From contig QEUY01000027.1 in the NCBI GenBank assembly GCA_003577365.1, positions 1 through 12,305 on the forward strand: DNA of 12,305 bases. The letters are read 5' to 3'. The DNA comes from Chloroflexota bacterium. GTDB lineage: Bacteria; Chloroflexota; Anaerolineae; Caldilineales; Caldilineaceae. The notes below the pieces were generated by a model. The model did not search any database and was not told the origin of the DNA. It saw only the letters and a list, made by a program, of their open reading frames with translations. The position numbers and the translations under genes are program-made. This document shows, piece by piece, positions 1 through 5,384 of this stretch. How positions within the stretch are numbered: position 1 is the first letter of the stretch; each line of letters starts with the position of its first letter.

Positions 1-73
1 CATGGGCCTCGTCACGATCGGCGTGGTGGGCGGGCTGATCTTGCGCTGGATCAGCCCGCGCCATCCTTCTTGA
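1..73 (+). CDS. C-terminal end of an unidentified protein, possibly membrane-bound (partial)
   Basis: An open frame enters from the left edge and ends at TGA 71-73. The visible residues begin Met-Gly-Leu-Val-Thr-Ile-Gly-Val-Val-Gly-Gly-Leu-Ile-Leu and finish with a short basic/polar tail ending His-Pro-Ser. That is a Gly/Val/Leu/Ile-rich run followed by Arg, as at the end of a last membrane helix. The ATG at position 2 cannot be judged as a start because its upstream sequence is missing, so this is more likely the tail of a longer gene. A strong hairpin begins 6 bases after the stop, which supports a gene end here. Too little is visible to name a family. Confidence 0.35.
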   Translation, partial: MGLVTIGVVGGLILRWISPRHPS

Positions 74-79
74 CATACA

Positions 80-107
80 GAAGCCGCCGCAGCCATGTGG
101 CGGCTTC
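80..107. terminator. Hairpin between convergent genes, possible bidirectional terminator
   Basis: The arms GAAGCCGCC (80-88) and GGCGGCTTC (99-107) are perfect reverse complements around a 10-base loop. The hairpin sits 6 bases after the stop at 73 and about 48 bases beyond the end of the convergent BON gene. Neither side has a convincing run of T, so it is not a textbook intrinsic terminator. Its place between converging genes is the main argument. Confidence 0.45.
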
Positions 108-139
108 CTACTTTGGGGGTTGTTCGATTGTACGCACCG

Positions 140-155
140 GCTGCACATGTGCAGC
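140..155. repeat. 16-bp perfect palindrome at the end of the BON gene
   Basis: GCTGCACATGTGCAGC reads the same on both strands. Its last base overlaps the stop codon of the BON gene (TAG on the minus strand, 155-157). As RNA it could form a 6-bp stem with a 4-base loop and so assist termination. As DNA it could bind a dimeric protein. The sequence does not show which, if either. Confidence 0.4.
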
Positions 156-760
156 TATTCGGCGACTTCCAACTCGTTGTTCACGTCGACCACGGCATCG
201 ATATCGCGCACCATCTCATCCACAATCGTGATGTCGTCTTCGCTCACCACGGTGCCGCGTAGATAGGCGATGCCGTTGCGCACATAGACGCGCACGTCGT
301 CAAGATGCATGGTCTCGCTGTTATAGCGCAGCGCCGTGCGGATATCGTCCTCCAGGTCTGAATCGTTGTCGTCCACCCGTTCGGGCAGATCCAACACATC
401 CAGAGCCGTCTCCTCCATGCTGCTGGCAAACCCGGCTGCGATCTCCACACCCTGCGGGTCGTCGCTGGGCACCACCGGCGGGTCACTGGGCGGAATATAG
501 ACCAGCCCCTGCTCTTGGGCCAGCGTTGGGTTGGTGGTGCTGCCGTCGGTATCCTGCGTGTTGATCAGATCGCCGGTCGAAACATCTTCAGACTCCAGTT
601 CCTCGCGGAGTTCCATCAGTTCTTCAAAGCTCACTTCTTCCACGGGTGGGTCGGTCGGGTCGCCCCACTGGCTGCCACTGCTGATGCGCGGGCTATCGTC
701 GCGCCAGGGATCTTGCGTGTCTTCAGAATCTTGCGTGCGTCGAGAATCCTGAGTTGCCAT
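155..760 (-). CDS. BON-domain protein with a long acidic N-terminal region
   Basis: 201 residues. The C-terminal third (about 135-200) matches a BON domain: a predicted helix (DDIRTALRYN), then strands reading VRVYVRNGIAYLRGTV, a second helix and VNNELEV, with the conserved Gly of 'NGIAYLRGTV'. BON domains usually bind phospholipid surfaces or mediate envelope contacts. Residues 1-130 are acidic and polar, rich in Asp, Glu, Ser, Thr, Gln and Pro, look disordered, and open with TQDS-like repeats. There is no signal peptide or membrane helix, so the protein appears cytosolic. The start is supported by AAGGAG 8 bases before the ATG. It lies 131 bases after the glycosylase gene on the same strand, with repeats in the gap that suggest its own promoter. 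The domain call is fairly safe; the role is unknown. Confidence 0.75.
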   Translation of the reverse strand: MATQDSRRTQDSEDTQDPWRDDSPRISSGSQWGDPTDPPVEEVSFEELMELREELESEDVSTGDLINTQDTDGSTTNPTLAQEQGLVYIPPSDPPVVPSDDPQGVEIAAGFASSMEETALDVLDLPERVDDNDSDLEDDIRTALRYNSETMHLDDVRVYVRNGIAYLRGTVVSEDDITIVDEMVRDIDAVVDVNNELEVAE

Positions 761-831
761 GCTTCGCTCCTTCGTTCAATGAACGCCTTGAGCACCAAGA
801 TCGCGCAGTTGGCGTCGCCCCACCAGCCTTC

Positions 832-858
832 GCGATATAACGCAGCGTCATAACGCTG
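832..858. promoter_or_regulatory. Direct repeat plus inverted repeat upstream of the BON gene
   Basis: GCGATATAACGCA (832-844) is followed directly by GCGTCATAACGCT (845-857), matching at 10 of 13 positions. Overlapping this, CAGCGT (843-848) and ACGCTG (853-858) form a 6-bp inverted repeat around CATA. The block lies 72-98 bases upstream of the BON start, where an operator or promoter element could sit. No clear -35/-10 pair could be assigned, so a regulatory role is inference. Confidence 0.25.
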
Positions 859-868
859 GATAGAGCGC

Positions 869-889
869 GCGCCGGCGCAACTGGCCGGC
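869..889 (-). terminator. GC-rich inverted repeats just after the glycosylase stop
   Basis: Immediately past the glycosylase stop (892-894, minus strand) are the palindrome GCGCCGGCGC (869-878) and a second GCCGGC (884-889), which can pair with the GCCGGC at 871-876. A GC-rich hairpin here could end transcription of the long minus-strand series, but there is no T-tract, and GC-rich DNA produces such pairings by chance. Confidence 0.2.
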
Positions 890-891
890 AG

Positions 892-1527
892 CTATTGATC
901 GACAAACGGCTTGAGCGCTTGGATATCCTCCAAGAGCGTCGCCTTGCGCGGGGTGCTGTAAAGCGCCACGGCAGGGTGATAGAGCGGCACCACCGCCACC
1001 GCGCCATAGGCCGCCTTGCCGTGCAGCACTTGACCATGCAGCTTGCTGATCATGGCGTTCTCTGGGGTGATCTGCAGCAGATTCAGCACAAACTCCATCG
1101 CAAAACGCCCCAAGGTGGCGATGACCTTGGGGCGAATGATCTCAATCTGGCGCACCAAAAACGGCGCATAGAGCGCGATCTCTTCGGGGCTGGGGTCGCG
1201 GTTCTCCGGCGGGCGGTCTTTGACCACATTGGTGATATAGACCTGCGACCGCTGCTGCCCGATGCTGGCCAGCAGTTCGTCGAGCACCCGCCCGGACGCG
1301 CCGACAAACGGACGCCCGCTCTTGGCTTCATACTCGCCAGGCGCTTCGCCGATCAACATGATCGACGCATCGGCAGGCCCTTCGCCGATCACCGGCTGAT
1401 ATTTGTGCGCCTGGCGAAATGCATAGAGCGGCGACTGCGTGAGATCGCGCACCTCGTCGCCCAGCGCCGCCAATTGCGCCGCGCGCGACGCGTCTCCCAT
1501 GGCTTCTTCTGTCGCGGGGTCATCCAT
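892..1527 (-). CDS. Uracil-DNA glycosylase, family 4-like, lacking all cluster cysteines
   Basis: 211 residues from the chosen start. It belongs to the UDG superfamily, which removes uracil from DNA in base-excision repair in the cytoplasm. Motifs visible: GEAPG (60-64), SGRPFVG with the following helix (70-83), VYITNVVKDRPPENRDP (96-112), PKVIATLG (133-140) and the C-terminal HPA (184-186). These follow the family-4 pattern. Family 4 normally holds a 4Fe-4S cluster with four Cys: two in an N-terminal CxxC, one in KCRPP and one 16 residues later. Here these positions read Leu29, Ser32, Asp104 and Tyr120, and the whole protein contains no Cys. The ATG at 1527 is preferred because AAGGAG lies 6 bases upstream; an in-frame ATG at 1560 lacks a well-spaced site. 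It is 60 bases downstream of the dehydrogenase gene, possibly co-transcribed without a functional link. Confidence 0.88.
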   Translation of the reverse strand: MDDPATEEAMGDASRAAQLAALGDEVRDLTQSPLYAFRQAHKYQPVIGEGPADASIMLIGEAPGEYEAKSGRPFVGASGRVLDELLASIGQQRSQVYITNVVKDRPPENRDPSPEEIALYAPFLVRQIEIIRPKVIATLGRFAMEFVLNLLQITPENAMISKLHGQVLHGKAAYGAVAVVPLYHPAVALYSTPRKATLLEDIQALKPFVDQ

Positions 1528-1533
1528 CATTGG

Positions 1534-1539
1534 CTCCTT
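1534..1539 (-). promoter_or_regulatory. Ribosome binding site that decides the glycosylase start
   Basis: AAGGAG on the minus strand lies 3 bases before the ATG at 1530 and 6 bases before the ATG at 1527. It lies inside the reading frame if the upstream ATG at 1560 is used, which favours the shorter protein. Confidence 0.6.
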
Positions 1540-1587
1540 ATGCGATCTTTCGTGTGCCATTCCTCATGTGCTGTCCCCCCGGCATCG

Positions 1588-3210
1588 TCAGCTAAACGTA
1601 TGCAGCCGCTGGCGGATCGTCTGCGCCGCCCACAACGACAGGGCCGCGATCGTCAGCGTCGGGTTGGCCGTTCCCACCGAGGGGAATACACCGCTGCCCA
1701 GCAAGAACAGGTTGGGATGGTCATGGCTGCGCTGCTCACGGTCCACCACCGAAGTCTTGGGGTCGCTGCCCATGCGATAGGTCCCCATCACATGGCCCGC
1801 GCCATTGTGCTCTTGGGCGTGTTCGCGCTCGGTCACCCCCATGGCGTCGAAGATCTGATCCGCCACCCGCCGCGCCTCCTCCATGCCCTTGAGCGTGAAG
1901 TCGTCCAGACGATAGTCAATCTTGGGCCGGGGGATGCCGATGGCGTCCACCTGGTCGAAGTCGGGGGTGATGCGATTTTCGGGCAGCGGCATCTGCTCCA
2001 CCAAAATGGCGAAGCGGAACTGGCGTGCGGCGCGGCGGCGCAGCTCCTCTTGCAGCGCCGCGCCGCGCAGCCCTTCTTTGATCAAGTTGCTTGCCAACAC
2101 ATCGGGCGTTGTGCCGGGGAAGTTCCAGCCGTCCTCGCCGATGGCGATGCGGAAGGCCGAGCGTGTCCGGCGGAAATCGCCGTCGCGCAAATCTTCAATG
2201 CCGGCATTCTCCAACGGCGAACGCTGCGGATAGAGCGGGTCACGCGCCAGCGCCCAGCTCAGTTGAATCGGATGGTCCATCAAATTGCGCCCCACCTGGT
2301 CGCTGCGGTTGGCGACCCCGTTGGGCAGCGCGTCGCTGCGCGACATGAGCAGCAGCTTGGGCGTCTCGATGGCATGGGCCGCGAGCACAAAGATACGCCC
2401 CATAGCGCGCTCTTCGCCGCCGTCGGGCCGCCGAAAAAGCACGGCGGTCACCATCCCCTCGGCATCGACCTCCACCCGGTAGGCCACCGCTTGGTCCAAA
2501 ATCTGTACGCCCAACTGCTCCGCCTTGCGCGCATGCACCGTGGCGTCATACTTGGCGGCGATCGGGCAGATCGGCACGCAGGTGGCGTTGCCACAGCAGG
2601 GAGGACGGCCGTCAAAGGCGCGCGAATTGCGCGCTTGGGGCGTCACTCGCACCGTATAGCCCAGCTTCTCCACGGCCAGCGCCACCTGCCGATCCAAATA
2701 GGTCAGGGGCAGCGCATTCATAGGAAAGTCACCGCTGCGCGGCGACCCCAAATCTTGCTCGCTGTCACCCGCCACCCCCAACTCCTGTTCGGCCCGGAGA
2801 TACCACGGCTCCAGCTCATCATAGCTGATCGGCCAATCTTCGGCCACACCATAAAGCGAACGCATGCGGAAATCATTGGGCAGATGGCGCAGCGCCGTCC
2901 CCAGCCAGTGCCAGGTCGTGCCGCCCAAGCGGCGCACATAGGTGCTTTTGAACGGCACCGGCCCCACCTGCACATAGTAGGCGTCGAGCGCCAGCACACC
3001 CGGTCGCGGCGCATAGGGCAGGTCGGGATAGGGCGCTTCCGGCACCCGGATCACAGCATTGCGATAGGTGTGCAGCGCCTCCGACCGGCTGGTGCGCGGG
3101 CCTGCCTCCAAGACCAAGACCTTGACCCCTGCCTCGGCCAGCTTCCAGGCGGCCAGCAGACCGGCCACACCGCCGCCGACGACCACCACATCTGCTTGAT
3201 ATTCAGCCAC
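1588..3210 (-). CDS. GMC-family FAD dehydrogenase, sorbitol/gluconate/glucose dehydrogenase type, large subunit
   Basis: 540 residues from GTG. It probably oxidises an alcohol, polyol, sugar or sugar acid, with electrons leaving through a cytochrome rather than directly to oxygen. The N-terminus has the FAD dinucleotide fold VVVVGGGVAG (8-17) ending in LVLEAG. GGTTWHW is typical of this branch. Cys205-x5-Cys211-x3-Cys215 matches the spacing I recall for the 3Fe-4S site of FAD glucose dehydrogenase. His473 in HVMGTYRMG and Asn516 in ANPTLTI correspond to the catalytic His/Asn pair of GMC enzymes. There is no signal peptide. The GTG start follows a GGGGGGAG site and begins 11 bases after the small-subunit stop; the frame stays open to an ATG at 3378, but that would overlap the small subunit by about 157 bases and add non-homologous residues. 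Family is firm; the substrate cannot be told from sequence. Confidence 0.93.
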   Translation of the reverse strand: MAEYQADVVVVGGGVAGLLAAWKLAEAGVKVLVLEAGPRTSRSEALHTYRNAVIRVPEAPYPDLPYAPRPGVLALDAYYVQVGPVPFKSTYVRRLGGTTWHWLGTALRHLPNDFRMRSLYGVAEDWPISYDELEPWYLRAEQELGVAGDSEQDLGSPRSGDFPMNALPLTYLDRQVALAVEKLGYTVRVTPQARNSRAFDGRPPCCGNATCVPICPIAAKYDATVHARKAEQLGVQILDQAVAYRVEVDAEGMVTAVLFRRPDGGEERAMGRIFVLAAHAIETPKLLLMSRSDALPNGVANRSDQVGRNLMDHPIQLSWALARDPLYPQRSPLENAGIEDLRDGDFRRTRSAFRIAIGEDGWNFPGTTPDVLASNLIKEGLRGAALQEELRRRAARQFRFAILVEQMPLPENRITPDFDQVDAIGIPRPKIDYRLDDFTLKGMEEARRVADQIFDAMGVTEREHAQEHNGAGHVMGTYRMGSDPKTSVVDREQRSHDHPNLFLLGSGVFPSVGTANPTLTIAALSLWAAQTIRQRLHTFS

Positions 3211-3213
3211 GGT

Positions 3214-3221
3214 CTCCCCCC
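3214..3221 (-). promoter_or_regulatory. Ribosome binding site for the GTG start of the GMC dehydrogenase
   Basis: GGGGGGAG on the minus strand directly follows the TAA of the small-subunit gene and lies 3 bases before the GTG at 3208-3210. It supports the GTG start and close translational linkage of the two subunits. Confidence 0.55.
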
Positions 3222-3872
3222 TTAGGCAAACGGCTGCTGCGGCGCTTGCGCCCAAAAACCGGGCGAACCACAGATGGTCAGTGGTTTGGTAAAGGTCAGC
3301 GCCCGCCAGACCAGCGCGTCCACATAGGTGGCCACCTGGTCCTCCCCCTCGGCATTTTGATAGACGCCCGTGTACCACATATTGAGGATGGTCTGCGCCA
3401 GCTTTTGCGCCTCGGGGTCTTCAAACAGCCCCGCCGCCTCTAGATCGGCCAGCGCCGGCGTCTCGCCGGGCAGCCCGGCAGCTCGCGCCAGCTCGTCCAC
3501 GCTCATGCCAGAGCCGCCACGGCTGAGGCTGTCGAGATAGACCTGCCCCACCACTGGGTCCAGCCGATCATACCCCGTGAGCACGCGCGACAGGGCGAGG
3601 AACTGGGTCAGGGCGGCATTTTCGCCGGCGGCGACCGGCGTGCTGGGGGCGGGACTGGGCAGAACCGGCGCTTCGACCGGCTGGATCGCCTCGGCCACGG
3701 TGATCTCCGGCTGCGGCGGCGCACCACAGGCCGCCAGCGCCGTCCCCACGGCGACAAGCCCGCCCGCCCGCAAAAAGTCGCGCCGTGTCCACTCCCTAGG
3801 CGGCGCATCGCCCCGCCCCTGTCCATCCTGCGCCTGCCGATCCTGCTCTTGTGCGGGCCGCTTGCGGTCCAT
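3222..3872 (-). CDS. Tat-exported small subunit of a membrane FAD dehydrogenase (FAD-SLDH / gluconate 2-dehydrogenase subunit 3 type)
   Basis: 216 residues. The twin-arginine signal TRRDFLRAGG (29-38) is followed by a hydrophobic stretch and a lipobox-like LAAC with Cys49, so the mature protein may be a lipoprotein on the outer face of the membrane. A Pro-rich spacer follows, then a domain with FLALSRVLTGYDRLDP, a central MWYTGVY and a C-terminal CGSPGFWAQAP. These fit the small subunit of FAD-linked sorbitol dehydrogenases (PF12318-like). In related glucose dehydrogenases this subunit is a hitchhiker that carries the folded flavoprotein through the Tat pore. The next gene, 11 bases on, is that flavoprotein and has no leader of its own. 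AGGGAGG lies 6 bases before the ATG. About 28 polar residues precede the twin arginines. The alternative name, gluconate 2-dehydrogenase subunit 3, describes the same role. Confidence 0.85.
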   Translation of the reverse strand: MDRKRPAQEQDRQAQDGQGRGDAPPREWTRRDFLRAGGLVAVGTALAACGAPPQPEITVAEAIQPVEAPVLPSPAPSTPVAAGENAALTQFLALSRVLTGYDRLDPVVGQVYLDSLSRGGSGMSVDELARAAGLPGETPALADLEAAGLFEDPEAQKLAQTILNMWYTGVYQNAEGEDQVATYVDALVWRALTFTKPLTICGSPGFWAQAPQQPFA

Positions 3873-3885
3873 ATTGTCCTCCCTA

Positions 3886-3900
3886 GCTGCCTCGTGCAGC
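3886..3900 (-). promoter_or_regulatory. Small hairpin just upstream of the ribosome binding site of the dehydrogenase small subunit
   Basis: GCTGC (3886-3890) and GCAGC (3896-3900) form a 5-bp stem with a 5-base loop. On the minus-strand transcript it sits two bases before AGGGAGG. It lies in the largest gap of the putative seven-gene operon (85 bases) and could separate expression of the oxidase and dehydrogenase halves. A stem this short may be chance. Confidence 0.2.
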
Positions 3901-3957
3901 CCCCGTTGCGTCTATGCTGTCTCCTGCTTCCTCCGGAGTAGATTCACCTGGGGCGGG

Positions 3958-4452
3958 CTAGTTATCCGAGTCGGGCCGATTGAGGTCGTCGGTGGTCAGC
4001 TCTGCATCGCTGCCTTCCAGCGTGGTCATCAACCCCGCGGTCAGTTGGCCCTTCTCCTTGGCGCTGAGGCGCGCCTCCGGATGCAGGATGGTGTAATAGG
4101 GCAGCGGCATCTGACCCTTGGCGATCACCTCGACCACCTCCTCGGTCTCCACCGCGGCCTCCGGCGTCCACTCGGAGAAGTTGAGCGCGGCGCGCCCCTT
4201 TTTCACATCCGCCTCCACCAGCCACGACATCGGCGCGACCCGGCTGTACCACGGCCATTCCGTCTCGTTGCTGTGACAGTCGAAACAGGCCTGCACGGCC
4301 AAAGCGCGCGTCGCCGGGCTGTCCCACGCCGGCTCGGCGACGACCGGCGGGTTACTGTGGCTGAAGCCCGTCGGCACAAACTGCACAGCGACCAACGCCA
4401 CGATCAACAGCCCCAACGGCCCCAGCACCCACCATCGCTTACCGATCCGCAT
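3958..4452 (-). CDS. Membrane-anchored monohaem c-type protein (Haem_bd family)
   Basis: 164 residues. A basic N-terminus and one hydrophobic helix (about 7-27) suggest a signal anchor or uncleaved leader. One covalent haem site is seen, CFDCH (56-60), followed by SNETEWPWYSRVAPMSW, the signature of the haem-binding domain family (PF14376-like). Met115 in KGQMPLPYY is a candidate sixth haem ligand. The C-terminus is acidic. The haem domain should face the outside of the membrane. The gene lies 14 bases after the cytochrome c lipoprotein gene and 85 before the dehydrogenase small subunit, so it sits at the join between oxidase and dehydrogenase genes and is a good candidate for electron relay. 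AGGAG occurs 5 bases before the ATG. Family assignment is good; the electron partners are inferred from position. Confidence 0.82.
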   Translation of the reverse strand: MRIGKRWWVLGPLGLLIVALVAVQFVPTGFSHSNPPVVAEPAWDSPATRALAVQACFDCHSNETEWPWYSRVAPMSWLVEADVKKGRAALNFSEWTPEAAVETEEVVEVIAKGQMPLPYYTILHPEARLSAKEKGQLTAGLMTTLEGSDAELTTDDLNRPDSDN

Positions 4453-4466
4453 CGCTCTCCTCGCCC

Positions 4467-4877
4467 CTAATTGCGCCCCAGCGAATAGAGATAGGCGCTG
4501 ATGTCGCGCGCGTCCTCCTCCGTCACACCCAACGTGGGCATCGCCGTCCCAGGCCGGATCGCCTGCGGCGATTGCAGCCAGCGCAGCATGTTCTCCGGCG
4601 TATTGGGCAGCGTGCCGGCGATGTAATGGCGTTTGGACCAGTCGGTGAGCGGCGGCCCCACCAGCGCATTGGCGCCCGCAATCCCTGGGATCGTGTGACA
4701 GGCGCCGCAGCCATAGCTCCGCAGCGCCTCGGCCCCCCGCTCGGCATCACCGCCGGGCACGGCAGCCAGGGCGCTCCTGCTGCCCACGCCACACCCGCCG
4801 GCAAGCAGCCCGGCCAGCAGCAGACCCGCCCACAGCAGAGGGGCGCTCCACCCCCGCGGCATTCTCGGTCGCATCAT
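4467..4877 (-). CDS. Monohaem cytochrome c, probable lipoprotein
   Basis: 136 residues from the chosen start. The N-terminus is basic with a hydrophobic segment (13-28) ending LLAGGC (Cys29), a near-consensus lipobox; if not processed there, it would still be an exported protein. The class I cytochrome c domain has CGACH (57-61), VGPPLTDW (73-80) as in oxidase-linked cytochromes, and Met113 in PGTAMPTLG as the distal ligand, ending in the usual ISAYLYSL helix. It resembles the cytochrome c domain at the end of subunit II in this cluster. The ATG at 4877 is chosen because AAAGGA lies 6 bases upstream; in-frame ATGs at 4895 and 4901 are less well placed. It probably delivers electrons from the dehydrogenase to the oxidase. 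Confidence 0.85.
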   Translation of the reverse strand: MMRPRMPRGWSAPLLWAGLLLAGLLAGGCGVGSRSALAAVPGGDAERGAEALRSYGCGACHTIPGIAGANALVGPPLTDWSKRHYIAGTLPNTPENMLRWLQSPQAIRPGTAMPTLGVTEEDARDISAYLYSLGRN

Positions 4878-4883
4878 GGTGTA

Positions 4884-4889
4884 TCCTTT
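4884..4889 (-). promoter_or_regulatory. Ribosome binding site deciding the cytochrome c start
   Basis: AAAGGA on the minus strand lies 6 bases upstream of the ATG at 4877. The two upstream in-frame ATGs (4895, 4901) have no comparable site, and using them would put this site inside the coding region. Confidence 0.5.
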
Positions 4890-4939
4890 TGCCATCTGCA
4901 TCACCGCCACATCTATTCTTGTCGCCCTTACCCTTTTAG

Positions 4940-5368
4940 TTACGCCCACCGGCAGCGGCTGAGGACGACCTCGGCGATGCCGGTCAAGAGCGTCACCAGC
5001 AAAAAGAGCAGCGTGAGCCACACCCCCACACCGCTGGCAAAACGCTGCGTATCCCCGCCTGTCTCGTCGCGCGCCCCCACGCGCGCCCGCCGCCATTGGC
5101 GATAGCCCGGCAGCCCCTGGGCCAGGATCGCCGCCAGCGCCACCACGGTCAACGCCAAGACCGCCGCCGTGAGCGCGGGCATCCCAGCCACGCGCCCCTG
5201 CAAAAAGCCCAGCCCGCAGCCGATCTCGACCAGGAAATAGGCGATCAGAAAGTAGACCGAGTAGATCACCGGCGCGCCCAACAGCCGCAGCGCCACCCGC
5301 CGCGCCGCCGGCGGCATGGTCGGCGTGATCTCTTCGGTGGAAGGCCCCATCTGCGTCTGCTCGCTCAT
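4940..5368 (-). CDS. Uncharacterised three-helix membrane protein in the oxidase cluster
   Basis: 142 residues, not recognised as a named family. Three hydrophobic segments are visible at about 31-50, 64-84 and 112-135, separated by a basic loop (90-100, with several Arg) and a short polar stretch. The N-terminal 20 residues are polar and acidic. Cysteines occur at 51 and 139 but form no metal motif. The gene starts 16 bases after the subunit I/III stop, with GGGAGG upstream of the ATG, and is followed 62 bases later by the cytochrome c gene. It is therefore very likely co-expressed with the oxidase. It could be a small accessory subunit (a subunit IV equivalent) or an assembly factor; nothing in the sequence decides. 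A longer overlapping frame in this region is rejected because only this one gives coherent membrane helices. Confidence 0.75.
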   Translation of the reverse strand: MSEQTQMGPSTEEITPTMPPAARRVALRLLGAPVIYSVYFLIAYFLVEIGCGLGFLQGRVAGMPALTAAVLALTVVALAAILAQGLPGYRQWRRARVGARDETGGDTQRFASGVGVWLTLLFLLVTLLTGIAEVVLSRCRWA

Positions 5369-5384
5369 TCCAGCCCACCTCCCG

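Noticed and set aside
895..3225. Plus-strand open frame of 776 codons opposite the glycosylase and dehydrogenase genes
   Set aside because: It is antisense to two genes with clear family motifs, its translation is dominated by Arg, His, Gln and Ala with no recognisable domain, and long stop-free antisense frames are expected in GC-rich DNA.
4467..5378. 303-codon reading of the cytochrome c frame extended upstream to 5378
   Set aside because: The extra N-terminal part is Arg/Gly/Ala-rich and overlaps the three-helix membrane protein in another frame; the lipoprotein signal and AAAGGA site support a start at 4877.
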